A stretch of 64,000 bases of DNA, from positions 434,001 to 498,000 of the forward strand of contig NZ_SAUF01000005.1 in the NCBI RefSeq assembly GCF_004023665.1, written 5' to 3'. A program made the translations under genes and the position numbers. Under the pieces are notes generated by a model. That model was not told where the DNA came from and searched no databases. It saw nothing but the letters and a program-made list of their open reading frames with translations. Every line of letters starts with the position of its first letter. Within the stretch, counting starts at the first letter, position 1. Below are positions 8,120 to 17,796 of the stretch, in pieces. The DNA comes from Afifella aestuarii (lineage in GTDB: Bacteria; Pseudomonadota; Alphaproteobacteria; Rhizobiales; Afifellaceae).

Positions 8120-9120
8120 TGGCCGTTCGTCGTCTCGCTGAACAGCAACCCGATTCCTTTGCGTTCACGCCCGAGAATACGTCTTGGGCGGAGAAGGAGA
8201 TCGCCAAATATCCCGAAGGTCGGCAGGCTTCTGCCGTCATTTCCCTCCTCTGGCGCGCCCAGGAGCAGGAGGGATGGGTGACGAAGCCGGCGATCGAGAC
8301 GATCGCCCATATGCTTGCCATGCCGGAAATCCGCGTGTTGGAGGTCGCAACCTTCTACACGATGTTCCATCTCTCTCCCGTCGGCACCAAGGCGCATGTG
8401 CAGGTCTGCGGAACGACGCCTTGCATGCTGCGCGGCTCGGACGAGCTGAAGAAGGTGTGCCAGCGGCGGATCGCCGAGCACCCGCACGAAGTGTCGGCTG
8501 ACGGTGCGTTTTCGTGGGAGGAGGTGGAATGCCTCGGTGCCTGCGTGAATGCGCCGATGGTGCAGATCTTCTCCGATACCTACGAGGATCTGACGCCGGA
8601 GAGTTTTGAGGCGATTCTGGATGATTTCGCTGCCGGTCGCACGCCACGTCCAGGCACCCAGGTCGACCGTCAGCATTCGGCGCCGCAATCTGGCCTCACG
8701 AGCCTCACAGAAATCGATGGCGGTTCCGAGCAGGTTTTGCGCGAGCCGCCGCGCGGTGCTCCCGCTGACGGCAAGGCCCGCGAGCGGGTCGAGGGTCGCA
8801 ACGGCGCCTCCGTCGCTGCCGGGAAGCCCGCCCCCGCCAACGAGGATCTTGCCGGAGGTGTTCCGGAAGAGCCGCAGCAGGCGGTTGGCCGCAACGAAGC
8901 AGCTGCAACGCCAAGCGGCAAGCAAGAGCTCGCCGGTCGTCCGACCGGCGCTGGCCGGCCCGACGAAGAGGCCGCGCGCTCCGAACCCACGGATACGGGG
9001 TCTGAAAATCTTGGCGCGGAGCCCCATAAAGAGACCACCCAAGAGCAGGCCGAGAAAGGTGGAGGGCGGAAGACGGACAAGTCCTCTCGTGACGCCTCGG
9101 GCGGGACGGAAAAAAGTTGA
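8119..9120 (+). CDS. nuoE: NADH-quinone oxidoreductase subunit E with a long C-terminal tail
   Basis: The 24-kDa subunit, which holds the off-path 2Fe-2S cluster N1a in the NADH dehydrogenase tip. The thioredoxin-like domain spans residues 1 to about 175, with cluster ligands Cys97 and Cys102 (VCGTTPC) and Cys138 and Cys142 (ECLGAC). From about residue 183 the protein carries a tail of 150 residues rich in Gly, Ala, Pro, Glu, Lys and Arg, without hydrophobic core, so probably disordered. Most NuoE proteins end near residue 170-220. Tails of varied length are known in rhizobial NuoE; their role is not established. The frame stays open and codon use stays GC-rich to the end, so this is not a frameshift product. 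Confidence 0.95.
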   Translation: MAVRRLAEQQPDSFAFTPENTSWAEKEIAKYPEGRQASAVISLLWRAQEQEGWVTKPAIETIAHMLAMPEIRVLEVATFYTMFHLSPVGTKAHVQVCGTTPCMLRGSDELKKVCQRRIAEHPHEVSADGAFSWEEVECLGACVNAPMVQIFSDTYEDLTPESFEAILDDFAAGRTPRPGTQVDRQHSAPQSGLTSLTEIDGGSEQVLREPPRGAPADGKARERVEGRNGASVAAGKPAPANEDLAGGVPEEPQQAVGRNEAAATPSGKQELAGRPTGAGRPDEEAARSEPTDTGSENLGAEPHKETTQEQAEKGGGRKTDKSSRDASGGTEKS

Positions 9121-9192
9121 AGCGACCGAACGCACCTTACCCGATAGCCTTCTGCCTTCCTTGCTGCTGTGTCGGGATGAAGAGGAAATCCG

Positions 9193-10500
9193 ATGCTCGC
9201 CGATAAAGACCGCATCTTCACGAATCTCTACGGCCTTTATGACCCTGGTCTGAAGGCAGCCCAGAAGCGCGGCCAATGGGACGGGACGAAAGACCTGATC
9301 ACCAAAGGTCGTGACTGGATCATCGACGAGATGAAGAAGTCGGGTCTGCGCGGCCGTGGTGGTGCCGGCTTCCCGACGGGGCTCAAATGGTCGTTCATGC
9401 CGAAGGAATCGGATGGACGTCCGCATTATCTCGTCGTCAATGCCGACGAATCGGAGCCCGGCACCTGCAAGGATCGTGAGATTATGCGTCACGATCCCCA
9501 CACGCTGATCGAGGGATGTCTGATCGCCTCGTTCGCGATGAGCGCCCACACCTGTTACGTCTACGTGCGCGGCGAGTATATCCGCGAGCGCGAGGCTCTG
9601 CAGCGCGCCATCGACGAGGCCTATGACGCTGGCCTCATCGGCAAGGACAATTCCTGCGGCTGGGATTTCGACATCTTCATCGCCCATGGCGCCGGCGCCT
9701 ATATCTGCGGCGAAGAGACGGCGCTTCTGGAGAGCCTCGAGGGCAAGAAGGGCCAGCCACGCCTGAAGCCGCCATTTCCGGCGAATGTGGGCCTCTATGG
9801 CTGCCCGACCACCGTCAACAACGTCGAATCGATCGCGGTTGCGCCGACGATTCTGCGGCGCGGCGGTGCGTGGTTTGCCGGCATCGGCAAGGAAAACAAC
9901 ACCGGCACCAAGCTCTTCTGCGTTTCCGGCCACGTCAATCAGCCGTGCACGGTGGAAGAGGCGATGTCGGTGCCGTTCCGCGAGCTGATCGAGCGGCATT
10001 GCGGCGGCATTCGTGGCGGCTGGGACAATCTTCTCGCGGTCATCCCGGGTGGCTCGTCGGTCCCATGCGTGCCGGCGGACCAGATCATCGATTGCCCGAT
10101 GGATTTCGATTCGCTGCGCGCTCTGAAATCGGGCCTCGGCACTGCGGCCGTCATCGTCATGGACAAGTCGACCGACATTGTTCGGGCCATCGCGCGGATC
10201 GCCTATTTCTATAAGCACGAGAGTTGCGGCCAGTGCACGCCGTGCCGTGAGGGCACGGGCTGGATGTGGCGTGTGCTCGAACGCATGGCGCGCGGCGAGG
10301 CGGAAAAGCGCGAGATCGACATGCTTCTGGAAGTGACCTACCAGGTCGAAGGCCATACCATCTGTGCGCTTGGCGATGCGGCGGCATGGCCGGTTCAGGG
10401 CCTGATTCGGCATTTCCGCCCCGAGATCGAAAAGCGCATCGACCAGTACGCGGCCAATCCGAAGACGGAGAACAGGGTCGTCCTGGAGGCGGCGGAGTAG
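9193..10500 (+). CDS. nuoF: NADH-quinone oxidoreductase subunit F
   Basis: The 51-kDa subunit (435 residues), which oxidises NADH with FMN and passes electrons to 4Fe-4S cluster N3. Seen are the glycine-rich [18 protein letters not shown] loop for NADH, the FMN region around [17 protein letters not shown], and the cluster ligands [15 protein letters not shown] with the last Cys in HTICALGD. The ATG at 9193 has GAGGA six bases upstream. The 72-base gap from nuoE holds nothing notable. Confidence 0.97.
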   Translation: MLADKDRIFTNLYGLYDPGLKAAQKRGQWDGTKDLITKGRDWIIDEMKKSGLRGRGGAGFPTGLKWSFMPKESDGRPHYLVVNADESEPGTCKDREIMRHDPHTLIEGCLIASFAMSAHTCYVYVRGEYIREREALQRAIDEAYDAGLIGKDNSCGWDFDIFIAHGAGAYICGEETALLESLEGKKGQPRLKPPFPANVGLYGCPTTVNNVESIAVAPTILRRGGAWFAGIGKENNTGTKLFCVSGHVNQPCTVEEAMSVPFRELIERHCGGIRGGWDNLLAVIPGGSSVPCVPADQIIDCPMDFDSLRALKSGLGTAAVIVMDKSTDIVRAIARIAYFYKHESCGQCTPCREGTGWMWRVLERMARGEAEKREIDMLLEVTYQVEGHTICALGDAAAWPVQGLIRHFRPEIEKRIDQYAANPKTENRVVLEAAE

Positions 10501-10538
10501 GTTTGTTTCAGGTTACGGCAACGATGAGAGGGAGGCGC

Positions 10539-10832
10539 ATGCAGAAGGACGATCGGCGATTCGGCGGTCTGCCCGCTGTCTCCGGCCACGCCACCCGCGA
10601 AACGTTTGTCGATCTGCAAAATCCCGAGAGCGACGGGGTAAAAGAGGCTGACGCTATTGGCGTCTCGCTTGAAATCATTCTAAACGAGCCCGGCATCGTT
10701 CATTTCCAAAAGATGGCAGATCGGGACAGGGCGGAGATCGCCTGGAAAAACGGATATATTGACCGCAAGCGCTACATGGGGTGCAGCCGCTCGCTGCCGC
10801 ATGCAGCGCCCTTGATGGCCGCCGGTCGGTGA
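10539..10832 (+). CDS. Hypothetical protein encoded between nuoF and nuoG
   Basis: A 97-codon ORF with a purine-rich ribosome site (GGAGG at 10531-10535) directly before ATG 10539; ATG 10524 in the same frame is an alternative. It ends 25 bases before nuoG and fills an otherwise empty 357-base gap. The product (MQKDDRRFGGLPAVSG to PLMAAGR) is hydrophilic, with no signal peptide, membrane segment, cysteine pair or known motif. Residues 40-75 look like a short alpha/beta fold. Codon use resembles its neighbours. Position in the operon suggests a role tied to complex I assembly or none at all; neither is shown. Confidence 0.5.
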   Translation: MQKDDRRFGGLPAVSGHATRETFVDLQNPESDGVKEADAIGVSLEIILNEPGIVHFQKMADRDRAEIAWKNGYIDRKRYMGCSRSLPHAAPLMAAGR

Positions 10833-10857
10833 AACGGCGACAGGCGCAGGACGGATC

Positions 10858-12963
10858 ATGGCAGATACGCGAACACTCATAGTCGACGGCACCGAAGTCG
10901 AGGTCCCCGTAACGTACACGCTTCTGCAGGCCTGCGAGGCCGCAGGTGCGGAGATCCCGCGCTTCTGTTTCCACGAGCGGCTCTCGATTGCAGGCAATTG
11001 CCGCATGTGCCTCGTGGAGCTGAAGGGCGCGCCGAAACCCGTCGCTTCCTGCGCTTATGCGGTACGTGATTGCCGCCCTGGGCCCAACGGTGAGCCGCCG
11101 CAGGTGCTGACGAAGTCGCCTTTGACGAAGAAGGCGCGCGAAGGGGTGATGGAGTTTCTGCTCATCAATCATCCGCTCGATTGCCCGATTTGCGACCAGG
11201 GCGGCGAATGCGACCTGCAGGACCAGGCGATGGCCTACGGTGTCGACACCTCTCGCTTTGAGGAAAACAAGCGGGCGGTGGAGAACAAATACATCGGTCC
11301 GCTGGTGAAGACGATCATGACGCGCTGCATCCATTGCACGCGCTGCGTCCGCTTCACGACCGAAGTCGCCGGCGTCTCCGAGCTCGGCGCCACCGGCCGC
11401 GGCGAGGATATGGAGATCACGACCTTCCTCGAGCGGGCCATGACCTCCGAGCTGCAGGGCAATGTCATCGACCTTTGCCCGGTCGGAGCCCTGACCTCGC
11501 GGCCTTACGCGTTCAAGGCGCGGCCGTGGGAGCTCAACAAGACCGAATCGATCGATGTCATGGACGCGCTCGGCTCTGCCATTCGCGTCGATTCGCGCAA
11601 CACCGAAGTGATGCGCATCCTGCCGCGCACCAACGAGCTGGTGAACGAGGAATGGATCTCCGACAAAACCCGATTCGTCTTCGACGGGCTTCGGACACAG
11701 CGCCTCGATCGTCCTTATCTGCGTGAGAATGGCCGCTTGCGGGCCGCAACCTGGCAGGAGGCGTTCTCCGCTATTGCTGACAAGGTGAAGGCCGCCGCGC
11801 CGGAAAAACTTGGCGCCATCGCCGGCGATCTCGCCAACGTGGAAGAAATGTTCGCGCTGAAGGAGCTGATGTCTGCGCTCGGCTCCGCGAACATCGATTG
11901 CCGGGAACCGTATTCGCCGCTGCACCCGAAGAACGGGCGAGCGAGCTACGTCTTCGGCTCCACGATCGCGGGTATCGAAGACGCCGATGCGATCCTTTTG
12001 ATCGGCACCAATCCGCGTGTCGAGGCGGCGGTTCTGAATTCGCGCATTCGCAAGGTCTGGCGCGCCGGACAGGCTGAGATCGGCCTGATCGGCGAGTCGG
12101 CGGATCTGACCTATTCCTACGCGCATCTGGGGGCCGGACCTTCCTCCCTCGATTCGCTCGTCGCCGGTGAGCTCGACTTCCTCGATGTTCTGAAAAAGGC
12201 CGAGCGGCCGATGATCATCATCGGGCAGGGCGCTCTCAACCGCGCCGACGGCGCCTCGATCCTCTCTCAGGCGGTGAAGCTTGCCGATTCGATCGGGGCT
12301 CTCGGCGAGGAATGGAACGGATTCAACGTTCTGCATACGGCGGCCGCGCGGGTCGGTGGCCTCGATCTCGGTTTTGTGCCGGGCGAGGGCTGTCTGGCGA
12401 CGGCCGAGATGCTCGGGATGGAGGGAACGGCAGCACTCGACGTGCTCTTCCTCTTGGGAGCCGACGAGTACAAGCTCGACACGATCCCCGACACCTTCAA
12501 AGTCTATATCGGCAGCCATGGTGATCGTGGCGCCCACGGCGCCGACGTCATTCTTCCGGGCGCGGCCTACACCGAGAAATCGGGCACGTACGCGAATACG
12601 GAAGGGCGGGCCCAGATGGCGAACCGTGCGATCTTCCCCCCGGGACAGGCTCGGGAGGATTGGTCGATCCTGAGGGCGCTCTCTGCCGTGCTCGGAAAGA
12701 CGCTGCCCTTTGATTCGCTTACGGAGCTGCGCAATCGTCTTGCGGAGAGCGATCCGCGCTATCTGGCGCTCGACGAGATTGGCGACGTTGCCAAGGACGG
12801 CCTCAAGTCGCTTTCAGGCCGCGCCGGCGGAAAGCCGGGCAGCGAGCCGTTCGTCAGCTGCGTTCCGGACTTCTTCCTGACAAACCCGATCGCCCGTGCT
12901 TCGGCAGTGATGGCAGAATGTTCTGCGCTGCGGCTCGGCCCGCGCGCTGAAGCCGCGGAGTAG
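10858..12963 (+). CDS. nuoG: NADH-quinone oxidoreductase subunit G
   Basis: The 75-kDa subunit (701 residues), which carries three Fe-S clusters of the electron wire. The N-terminal ferredoxin domain has Cys37, Cys48, Cys51 and Cys65 (2Fe-2S N1b). The [17 protein letters not shown] stretch gives the His-Cys3 ligands of N5, and [11 protein letters not shown] with DLCPVGAL gives N4. The rest is the molybdopterin-oxidoreductase-like domain, which in complex I has lost its cofactor. The extra N7 cluster ligands seen in some bacteria were not noticed. ATG 10858 has CAGGA a few bases upstream. Confidence 0.97.
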   Translation: MADTRTLIVDGTEVEVPVTYTLLQACEAAGAEIPRFCFHERLSIAGNCRMCLVELKGAPKPVASCAYAVRDCRPGPNGEPPQVLTKSPLTKKAREGVMEFLLINHPLDCPICDQGGECDLQDQAMAYGVDTSRFEENKRAVENKYIGPLVKTIMTRCIHCTRCVRFTTEVAGVSELGATGRGEDMEITTFLERAMTSELQGNVIDLCPVGALTSRPYAFKARPWELNKTESIDVMDALGSAIRVDSRNTEVMRILPRTNELVNEEWISDKTRFVFDGLRTQRLDRPYLRENGRLRAATWQEAFSAIADKVKAAAPEKLGAIAGDLANVEEMFALKELMSALGSANIDCREPYSPLHPKNGRASYVFGSTIAGIEDADAILLIGTNPRVEAAVLNSRIRKVWRAGQAEIGLIGESADLTYSYAHLGAGPSSLDSLVAGELDFLDVLKKAERPMIIIGQGALNRADGASILSQAVKLADSIGALGEEWNGFNVLHTAAARVGGLDLGFVPGEGCLATAEMLGMEGTAALDVLFLLGADEYKLDTIPDTFKVYIGSHGDRGAHGADVILPGAAYTEKSGTYANTEGRAQMANRAIFPPGQAREDWSILRALSAVLGKTLPFDSLTELRNRLAESDPRYLALDEIGDVAKDGLKSLSGRAGGKPGSEPFVSCVPDFFLTNPIARASAVMAECSALRLGPRAEAAE

Positions 12964-12968
12964 GCCCG

Positions 12969-14030
12969 ATGGATACGTTTCTGCACAGCTACCTCATCCC
13001 GGGTGCGATCATCGTCGGTCAGAGCCTTCTGCTTCTGGTCGTCCTGCTCGTCGTCATTGCGTATCTGCTTTACGCCGACCGCAAGATCTGGGCGGCCGTG
13101 CAAATGCGCCGCGGTCCGAATGTCGTCGGGCCTTGGGGGCTTTTTCAGTCCTTCGCCGATTTGCTGAAATTCGTTCTGAAAGAGCCGGTGGTTCCCGCGG
13201 CATCCGACAAGACGATTTTCCTTCTGGCCCCGCTGATGTCGACGGTTCTAGCGCTCGCGGCTTGGGCGGTGATTCCGGTCGGCTCCGGATGGGTCATTTC
13301 CGACATCAATGTCGGCATTCTCTATGTCTTCGCCGTCTCCTCGCTCGAGGTTTATGGCGTGATCATGGGCGGCTGGGCGTCGAATTCGAAATACGCGTTC
13401 TTGGGATCGCTGCGCTCCGCGGCTCAGATGGTGTCCTACGAGGTCTCGATCGGCTTCATCATCATTGCTGTGCTCTTGTGCGTCGGCTCACTCAATTTCT
13501 CCGACATTGTGTTGGCTCAGACCACGGGTCTCGGCACGATGGTGGGCCTTCCGAATTCGTTCCTCGACTGGCACTGGCTTCCCTTGTTCCCCGCGTTCGT
13601 GATGTTCTTCATCTCGGGTCTGGCGGAAACCAACAGGCCGCCGTTCGACCTGCCGGAAGGTGAGTCGGAGATCGTCGCCGGGTTCATGGTCGAATATTCC
13701 TCGACCCCGTACATGCTGTTCATGCTCGGGGAATATGTGGCGATCACCGTCATCTGCGCCTTGATGACGACGCTGTTCCTCGGCGGCTGGCTTCCGCCCT
13801 TCGATTTTGCGCCGTTCACCTGGATCCCCGGGGTCGTCTGGTTCACCTTAAAGCTGTGTTTCATCTTTTTCCTGGTTTCGATGGTGAAGGCGATCGTGCC
13901 GCGCTACCGCTATGACCAGTTGATGCGGCTTGGTTGGAAGGTGTTCTTGCCTCTGTCTCTCGCCTTCGTCGTGATCGTCGCGGTCGTGCTTCAGTTCACG
14001 GGCTGGGGCGGCGTTCCGATGGCCGGGTGA
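12969..14030 (+). CDS. nuoH: NADH-quinone oxidoreductase subunit H
   Basis: Membrane subunit (353 residues, about eight transmembrane helices) that forms the quinone entry chamber. Conserved features are [23 protein letters not shown] in the N-terminal part and [23 protein letters not shown], the acidic loop that couples quinone reduction to proton movement. It starts 5 bases after nuoG and ends 6 bases before the small membrane ORF. Confidence 0.97.
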   Translation: MDTFLHSYLIPGAIIVGQSLLLLVVLLVVIAYLLYADRKIWAAVQMRRGPNVVGPWGLFQSFADLLKFVLKEPVVPAASDKTIFLLAPLMSTVLALAAWAVIPVGSGWVISDINVGILYVFAVSSLEVYGVIMGGWASNSKYAFLGSLRSAAQMVSYEVSIGFIIIAVLLCVGSLNFSDIVLAQTTGLGTMVGLPNSFLDWHWLPLFPAFVMFFISGLAETNRPPFDLPEGESEIVAGFMVEYSSTPYMLFMLGEYVAITVICALMTTLFLGGWLPPFDFAPFTWIPGVVWFTLKLCFIFFLVSMVKAIVPRYRYDQLMRLGWKVFLPLSLAFVVIVAVVLQFTGWGGVPMAG

Positions 14031-14036
14031 GGCGCG

Positions 14037-14252
14037 ATGGATATCGCATTCATCGGCTTGGGCGTCGGGCTGGTCTTTGCCATTGCCGACTACATGTTGT
14101 TCGGCATGGTGCTTGAGCGCGCCAAGAGGCGCGGGGAGGGCGGTTTCGGCGTCACGGCGATCGATCTTGCCCGCAAGGCGCAGCTGGTTCTGTTTCCCAT
14201 TCTCGGCTGGTTTCTGGGACCGCTGCTTTACAGATATTTCGGAGGTGGATGA
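14037..14252 (+). CDS. Small two-helix membrane protein between nuoH and nuoI
   Basis: A 71-residue protein that begins with a hydrophobic helix ([19 protein letters not shown]), continues with a charged loop ([10 protein letters not shown]) and ends with a second helix ([19 protein letters not shown]). It starts 6 bases after nuoH, and its stop overlaps the nuoI start (ATGATG), so it is translated within the operon. It is too short to be a known core subunit. The hydrophobic pattern and tight packing make it a real gene in my view. A role as an accessory or assembly factor of the complex I membrane arm is inference from position alone. Confidence 0.8.
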   Translation: MDIAFIGLGVGLVFAIADYMLFGMVLERAKRRGEGGFGVTAIDLARKAQLVLFPILGWFLGPLLYRYFGGG

Positions 14253-14743
14253 TGGCGTCTCTGCGTCAGGCGGCCGGATCCTTGTTGTTGAAGGAATTCG
14301 TCTCCGCCACCATGCTGGCCATGCGCTACTTCGTGGCGCCGAAGGCCACACTGAACTACCCGCACGAGAAGGGGGCACTGTCGCCGCGCTTCCGTGGCGA
14401 GCACGCGTTGCGGCGTTATCCGAACGGTCAGGAACGGTGCATCGCCTGCAAGCTTTGTGAGGCGATCTGTCCGGCCCAGGCCATCACCATCGAGGCCGGT
14501 CCGCGGCGCAACGATGGCACCCGGCGTACCGTCCGCTACGACATCGACATGGTGAAATGCATCTATTGCGGCTTCTGCCAGGAAGCCTGCCCGGTGGATG
14601 CGATCGTGGAGGGCCCGAACTTCGAGTTTTCCACCGAGACACGTGAAGAACTCTACTACGATAAGGAGAGACTCCTCGAGAACGGTGACCGCTGGGAGCG
14701 TGAAATTGCTCGCAACATCGCTCTCGACGCGCCTTATCGGTAA
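14249..14743 (+). CDS. nuoI: NADH-quinone oxidoreductase subunit I
   Basis: The 23-kDa ferredoxin-like subunit (164 residues) with two 4Fe-4S clusters, N6a and N6b, which lead electrons towards NuoB. Both ligand sets are visible: [17 protein letters not shown] and [25 protein letters not shown] directly upstream is the ribosome site; ATG 14249 and ATG 14252 are both possible. A GC-rich hairpin follows the stop codon. Confidence 0.97.
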   Translation: MMASLRQAAGSLLLKEFVSATMLAMRYFVAPKATLNYPHEKGALSPRFRGEHALRRYPNGQERCIACKLCEAICPAQAITIEAGPRRNDGTRRTVRYDIDMVKCIYCGFCQEACPVDAIVEGPNFEFSTETREELYYDKERLLENGDRWEREIARNIALDAPYR

Positions 14744-14753
14744 ATTGAGCCTG

Positions 14754-14784
14754 GCCCCGCTGGACGCTCCGGCGGGGCTTCGTT
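14754..14784 (+). terminator. Internal hairpin between nuoI and nuoJ, possible partial terminator
   Basis: A 10-bp GC-rich stem (14754-14763 with 14769-14778, one G-T pair), a 5-base loop, then TTCGTT. It begins 11 bases after the nuoI stop and 31 bases before nuoJ. The T tract is interrupted, so some read-through is expected. Confidence 0.6.
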
Positions 14785-14814
14785 AAAGACTTTCAGCACC
14801 CGAAGCCCGGACCC

Positions 14815-15429
14815 ATGATCCTGCAGCCGATCTTTTTCTACCTCTTCTCCGCCGTGACGATTGCCGCGGCTTTGATGGTGATATCGTCGCGCAATCCTGT
14901 GCATTCGGTGCTCTTCCTGATCCTCGCCTTCTTCAACTCCGCTGGCCTTTTTGTGCTGCTCGGAGCCGAGTTCATCGCCATGATTCTGGTGGTGGTCTAT
15001 GTGGGGGCGGTGGCTGTGCTCTTCCTCTTCGTCGTCATGATGCTCGACGTCGATTTCGTGGAGCTCCGGCAGGGCTTTCTGCAGTATCTGCCGGTCGGCG
15101 CACTGATTGGAATCATCCTGCTCGTTGAGCTGGTCGCGGTGCTTGGCGGCACCGTCATCGCGCCTGAGGTCGCCCAGCAGGTGGCGCAGCCGATCCCTCC
15201 GCTTGCGGAGGCGAGCAACATCGCCGCGATCGGCGAGCTTCTCTACACCAAGTACATTTTCTTCTTCCAGACGGCCGGGCTCGTTCTGCTGGTGGCGATG
15301 ATCGGGGCCATCGTCTTGACGCTTCGCCACAAGGAGGGCGTCAAGCGGCAGGATATCGGTGCTCAGGTGGGCCGCACGCGCGAAGCCGCCGTCGAACTGG
15401 TAAAAGTCAAATCGGGGCAGGGGATATGA
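14815..15429 (+). CDS. nuoJ: NADH-quinone oxidoreductase subunit J
   Basis: Membrane subunit (204 residues) with five hydrophobic segments, next to NuoK and NuoA at the base of the membrane arm. The conserved helix around [25 protein letters not shown] contains the pi-bulge that moves in the catalytic cycle of complex I. ATG 14815 is the first start after the hairpin. The stop overlaps nuoK by 4 bases (ATGA). Confidence 0.95.
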   Translation: MILQPIFFYLFSAVTIAAALMVISSRNPVHSVLFLILAFFNSAGLFVLLGAEFIAMILVVVYVGAVAVLFLFVVMMLDVDFVELRQGFLQYLPVGALIGIILLVELVAVLGGTVIAPEVAQQVAQPIPPLAEASNIAAIGELLYTKYIFFFQTAGLVLLVAMIGAIVLTLRHKEGVKRQDIGAQVGRTREAAVELVKVKSGQGI

Positions 15430-15734
15430 TGATCGGTCTCGGCCAGTACCTCACGGTCGCCGCCGTGCTGTTCACGCTCGGCGTCTTTGGCATCTTCCTC
15501 AACCGCAAGAACGTGATCATCATATTGATGTCGATCGAGCTCGTTCTCCTGGCGGTCAACATCAATCTCGTCGCGTTCTCCGCGTTCCTTGGCGACCTCG
15601 TCGGCCAGATCTTCGCTCTTCTCGTCCTGACGGTCGCTGCAGCGGAGGCGGCGATCGGCCTCGCCATTCTCGTCGTCTTCTTCCGCAACCGCGGCTCGAT
15701 CGCGGTCGAAGACATCAACATGATGAAGGGCTGA
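15426..15734 (+). CDS. nuoK: NADH-quinone oxidoreductase subunit K
   Basis: A 102-residue membrane subunit with three transmembrane helices, related to MrpC of cation antiporters. The two buried glutamates needed for proton transfer are present: [13 protein letters not shown] in helix 2 and the Glu of [13 protein letters not shown] in helix 3. ATG 15426 overlaps the nuoJ stop. Confidence 0.96.
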   Translation: MMIGLGQYLTVAAVLFTLGVFGIFLNRKNVIIILMSIELVLLAVNINLVAFSAFLGDLVGQIFALLVLTVAAAEAAIGLAILVVFFRNRGSIAVEDINMMKG

Positions 15735-15737
15735 GCT

Positions 15738-17786
15738 TTGTATACGGCGATCGTTTTTCTGCCTCTGCTCGGCGCCATCCTCGCCGGCTTGATCACGATG
15801 GCAGGCGCGCAGGCGCGCCACCCTGTCGGCCAGACGTCGGAGCGGCGTTCGTTGCGTGACCGACATGCCGAGGGCGATGATCATCACCACGCGCCGGCGG
15901 CAGCCGGATCCCGGGCTGCGGAAATCATCACCTGCGCGCTGCTTATTTTGTCGGCGGTCCTCTCGTGGGTCGGCTTCTTCGATGTCGCGATGGGCGAGCG
16001 TCAGGGCTTCACCGTGCCGGTGATGACCTGGGTGCAGTCGGGTGGCATGTCGGCCGATTGGACGTTGCGCATCGATTCCCTGACTGCGGTGATGCTGGTC
16101 GTGGTCACGACCGTCTCGGCCGTCGTTCACGTCTACTCGATCGGCTACATGGCGCATGACCCGCATCGGCCGCGCTTCTTCGCCTATCTCTCTTTCTTCA
16201 CCTTCTCGATGCTCGCACTGGTGACGGCAGACAACCTTCTGCAGATGTTCTTCGGCTGGGAAGGTGTCGGTCTCGCCTCATATCTCCTGATCGGCTTCTG
16301 GTATCAGCGGCCTTCGGCCAATGCGGCCTCGATCAAGGCCTTCGTCGTCAACCGTGTCGGCGATTTCGGCTTCATGCTCGGCATCTTTGGCCTCTTCGTT
16401 CTCTTCGGCTCGATCAATTTCGATACGATCTTCGCCAACGCTGAGGCTCTCGCGGCCGACCAGGGCGCGACGCTGAACATGTTCGGAACCGTTTGGAGCG
16501 GGGAGACGGCGCTCACGGTCGTTTGCCTGCTGCTTTTTATGGGCGCGATGGGCAAGTCTGCTCAGGTGCCGCTGCACACATGGCTGCCGGACGCCATGGA
16601 AGGCCCGACGCCTGTCTCCGCGCTTATCCACGCGGCGACGATGGTGACTGCGGGTGTCTTCATGGTGGCCCGTCTTTCTCCGATCTTCGAGCTTTCGATT
16701 AGCGCCCTGACTGTGGTGACCTTCATCGGTGCCGTGACGGCCTTCTTCGCCGCAACCGTCGGTCTCGTGCAGAACGACATCAAACGTGTGATCGCGTATT
16801 CGACCTGCTCGCAGCTCGGCTACATGTTCGTGGCGCTTGGCGTTGGGGCCTATCCGATCGCGATCTTCCACCTCTTCACGCACGCCTTCTTCAAGGCGCT
16901 GCTCTTCCTGGGAGCCGGATCGGTCATCCATTCCGTCTCCGACGAACAGGATATGCGCAAGATGGGCGGGCTATGGCGGAAGATCCCGATCACCTACGTC
17001 ATGATGCTGGTCGGAACGCTCGCGCTCACCGGTTTTCCGATGACGGCTGGATATTTCTCCAAGGACGCCATCATCGAAGCCTCGTTCATGGGCCATAACG
17101 GGATGGCGGGCTTTGCCTTCGTCCTCCTGACGGTGGCCGCCGCCTTCACGTCGTTCTACTCCTGGCGGCTCATTTTCATGACCTTCCATGGGCGCCCGCG
17201 CGCTTCCACCGAGGTGATGAACCACGTGCATGAGAGCTCGGCTGTCATGCTGGTTCCTCTCTTCGTGCTCGCGGCTGGCGCGCTGTTCGGTGGCATCCTG
17301 TGCAGCACCGCCTTCATCGATCCGGAGCAGTCTGCAGAATTCTGGAAGGGCGCGCTCTACACGGCGCAAGACAACCACATCATCGAAGATATCCACCATG
17401 TCCCGGGCTGGGTGAAGCTGGCGCCGTTCGTGGCCATGGTGGGTGGCTTCCTCGTCGCGCTCTTCTTTTACATCGTGCGTCCGGAGACGCCGAAGTCGCT
17501 GGCGCGGCAGATGGGCAGCCTCTACCGTTTCCTTCTCAACAAGTGGTATTTCGACGAACTCTACAACGCGATGTTCGTGCGTCCGGCATTCGCCTTCGGC
17601 CGCTTCCTGTGGCATCGCGGCGATGAGGGGACGATCGATAGGCTGGGCCCTGACGGGATCTCAGCGCGTGTCGTGGACATCACCGGGCGCGTTGTCCGGC
17701 TCCAATCCGGCTATCTCTATCACTATGCCTTCGTCATGCTGATCGGTGTCGCTTTGCTCGTCACCTGGATGATGTTTGCAGGATGA
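15738..17786 (+). CDS. nuoL: NADH-quinone oxidoreductase subunit L
   Basis: The distal antiporter-like proton-pumping subunit (682 residues), with about 16 transmembrane helices and the long lateral amphipathic helix near the C-terminus. Typical stretches are [17 protein letters not shown] and the [20 protein letters not shown] helix with its key Lys and His. The start is a TTG (15738) with AAGGG upstream; it gives [14 protein letters not shown], the usual rhizobial NuoL N-terminus, and no ATG or GTG fits. Between the first two helices (residues about 24-61) lies a charged loop with [16 protein letters not shown]. It is not part of the core fold. Confidence 0.95.
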   Translation: MYTAIVFLPLLGAILAGLITMAGAQARHPVGQTSERRSLRDRHAEGDDHHHAPAAAGSRAAEIITCALLILSAVLSWVGFFDVAMGERQGFTVPVMTWVQSGGMSADWTLRIDSLTAVMLVVVTTVSAVVHVYSIGYMAHDPHRPRFFAYLSFFTFSMLALVTADNLLQMFFGWEGVGLASYLLIGFWYQRPSANAASIKAFVVNRVGDFGFMLGIFGLFVLFGSINFDTIFANAEALAADQGATLNMFGTVWSGETALTVVCLLLFMGAMGKSAQVPLHTWLPDAMEGPTPVSALIHAATMVTAGVFMVARLSPIFELSISALTVVTFIGAVTAFFAATVGLVQNDIKRVIAYSTCSQLGYMFVALGVGAYPIAIFHLFTHAFFKALLFLGAGSVIHSVSDEQDMRKMGGLWRKIPITYVMMLVGTLALTGFPMTAGYFSKDAIIEASFMGHNGMAGFAFVLLTVAAAFTSFYSWRLIFMTFHGRPRASTEVMNHVHESSAVMLVPLFVLAAGALFGGILCSTAFIDPEQSAEFWKGALYTAQDNHIIEDIHHVPGWVKLAPFVAMVGGFLVALFFYIVRPETPKSLARQMGSLYRFLLNKWYFDELYNAMFVRPAFAFGRFLWHRGDEGTIDRLGPDGISARVVDITGRVVRLQSGYLYHYAFVMLIGVALLVTWMMFAG

Positions 17787-17796
17787 CGGTGCGAAA

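Noticed and set aside
7984-10413. 809-codon open frame on the minus strand opposite nuoE and nuoF
   Set aside because: It mirrors GC-rich codons of nuoD-nuoF, is rich in Arg, His and Asp, and shows no domain or ribosome site.
10675-12537. 620-codon minus-strand frame opposite nuoG
   Set aside because: Shadow of nuoG; nuoG has intact Fe-S motifs across the whole overlap.
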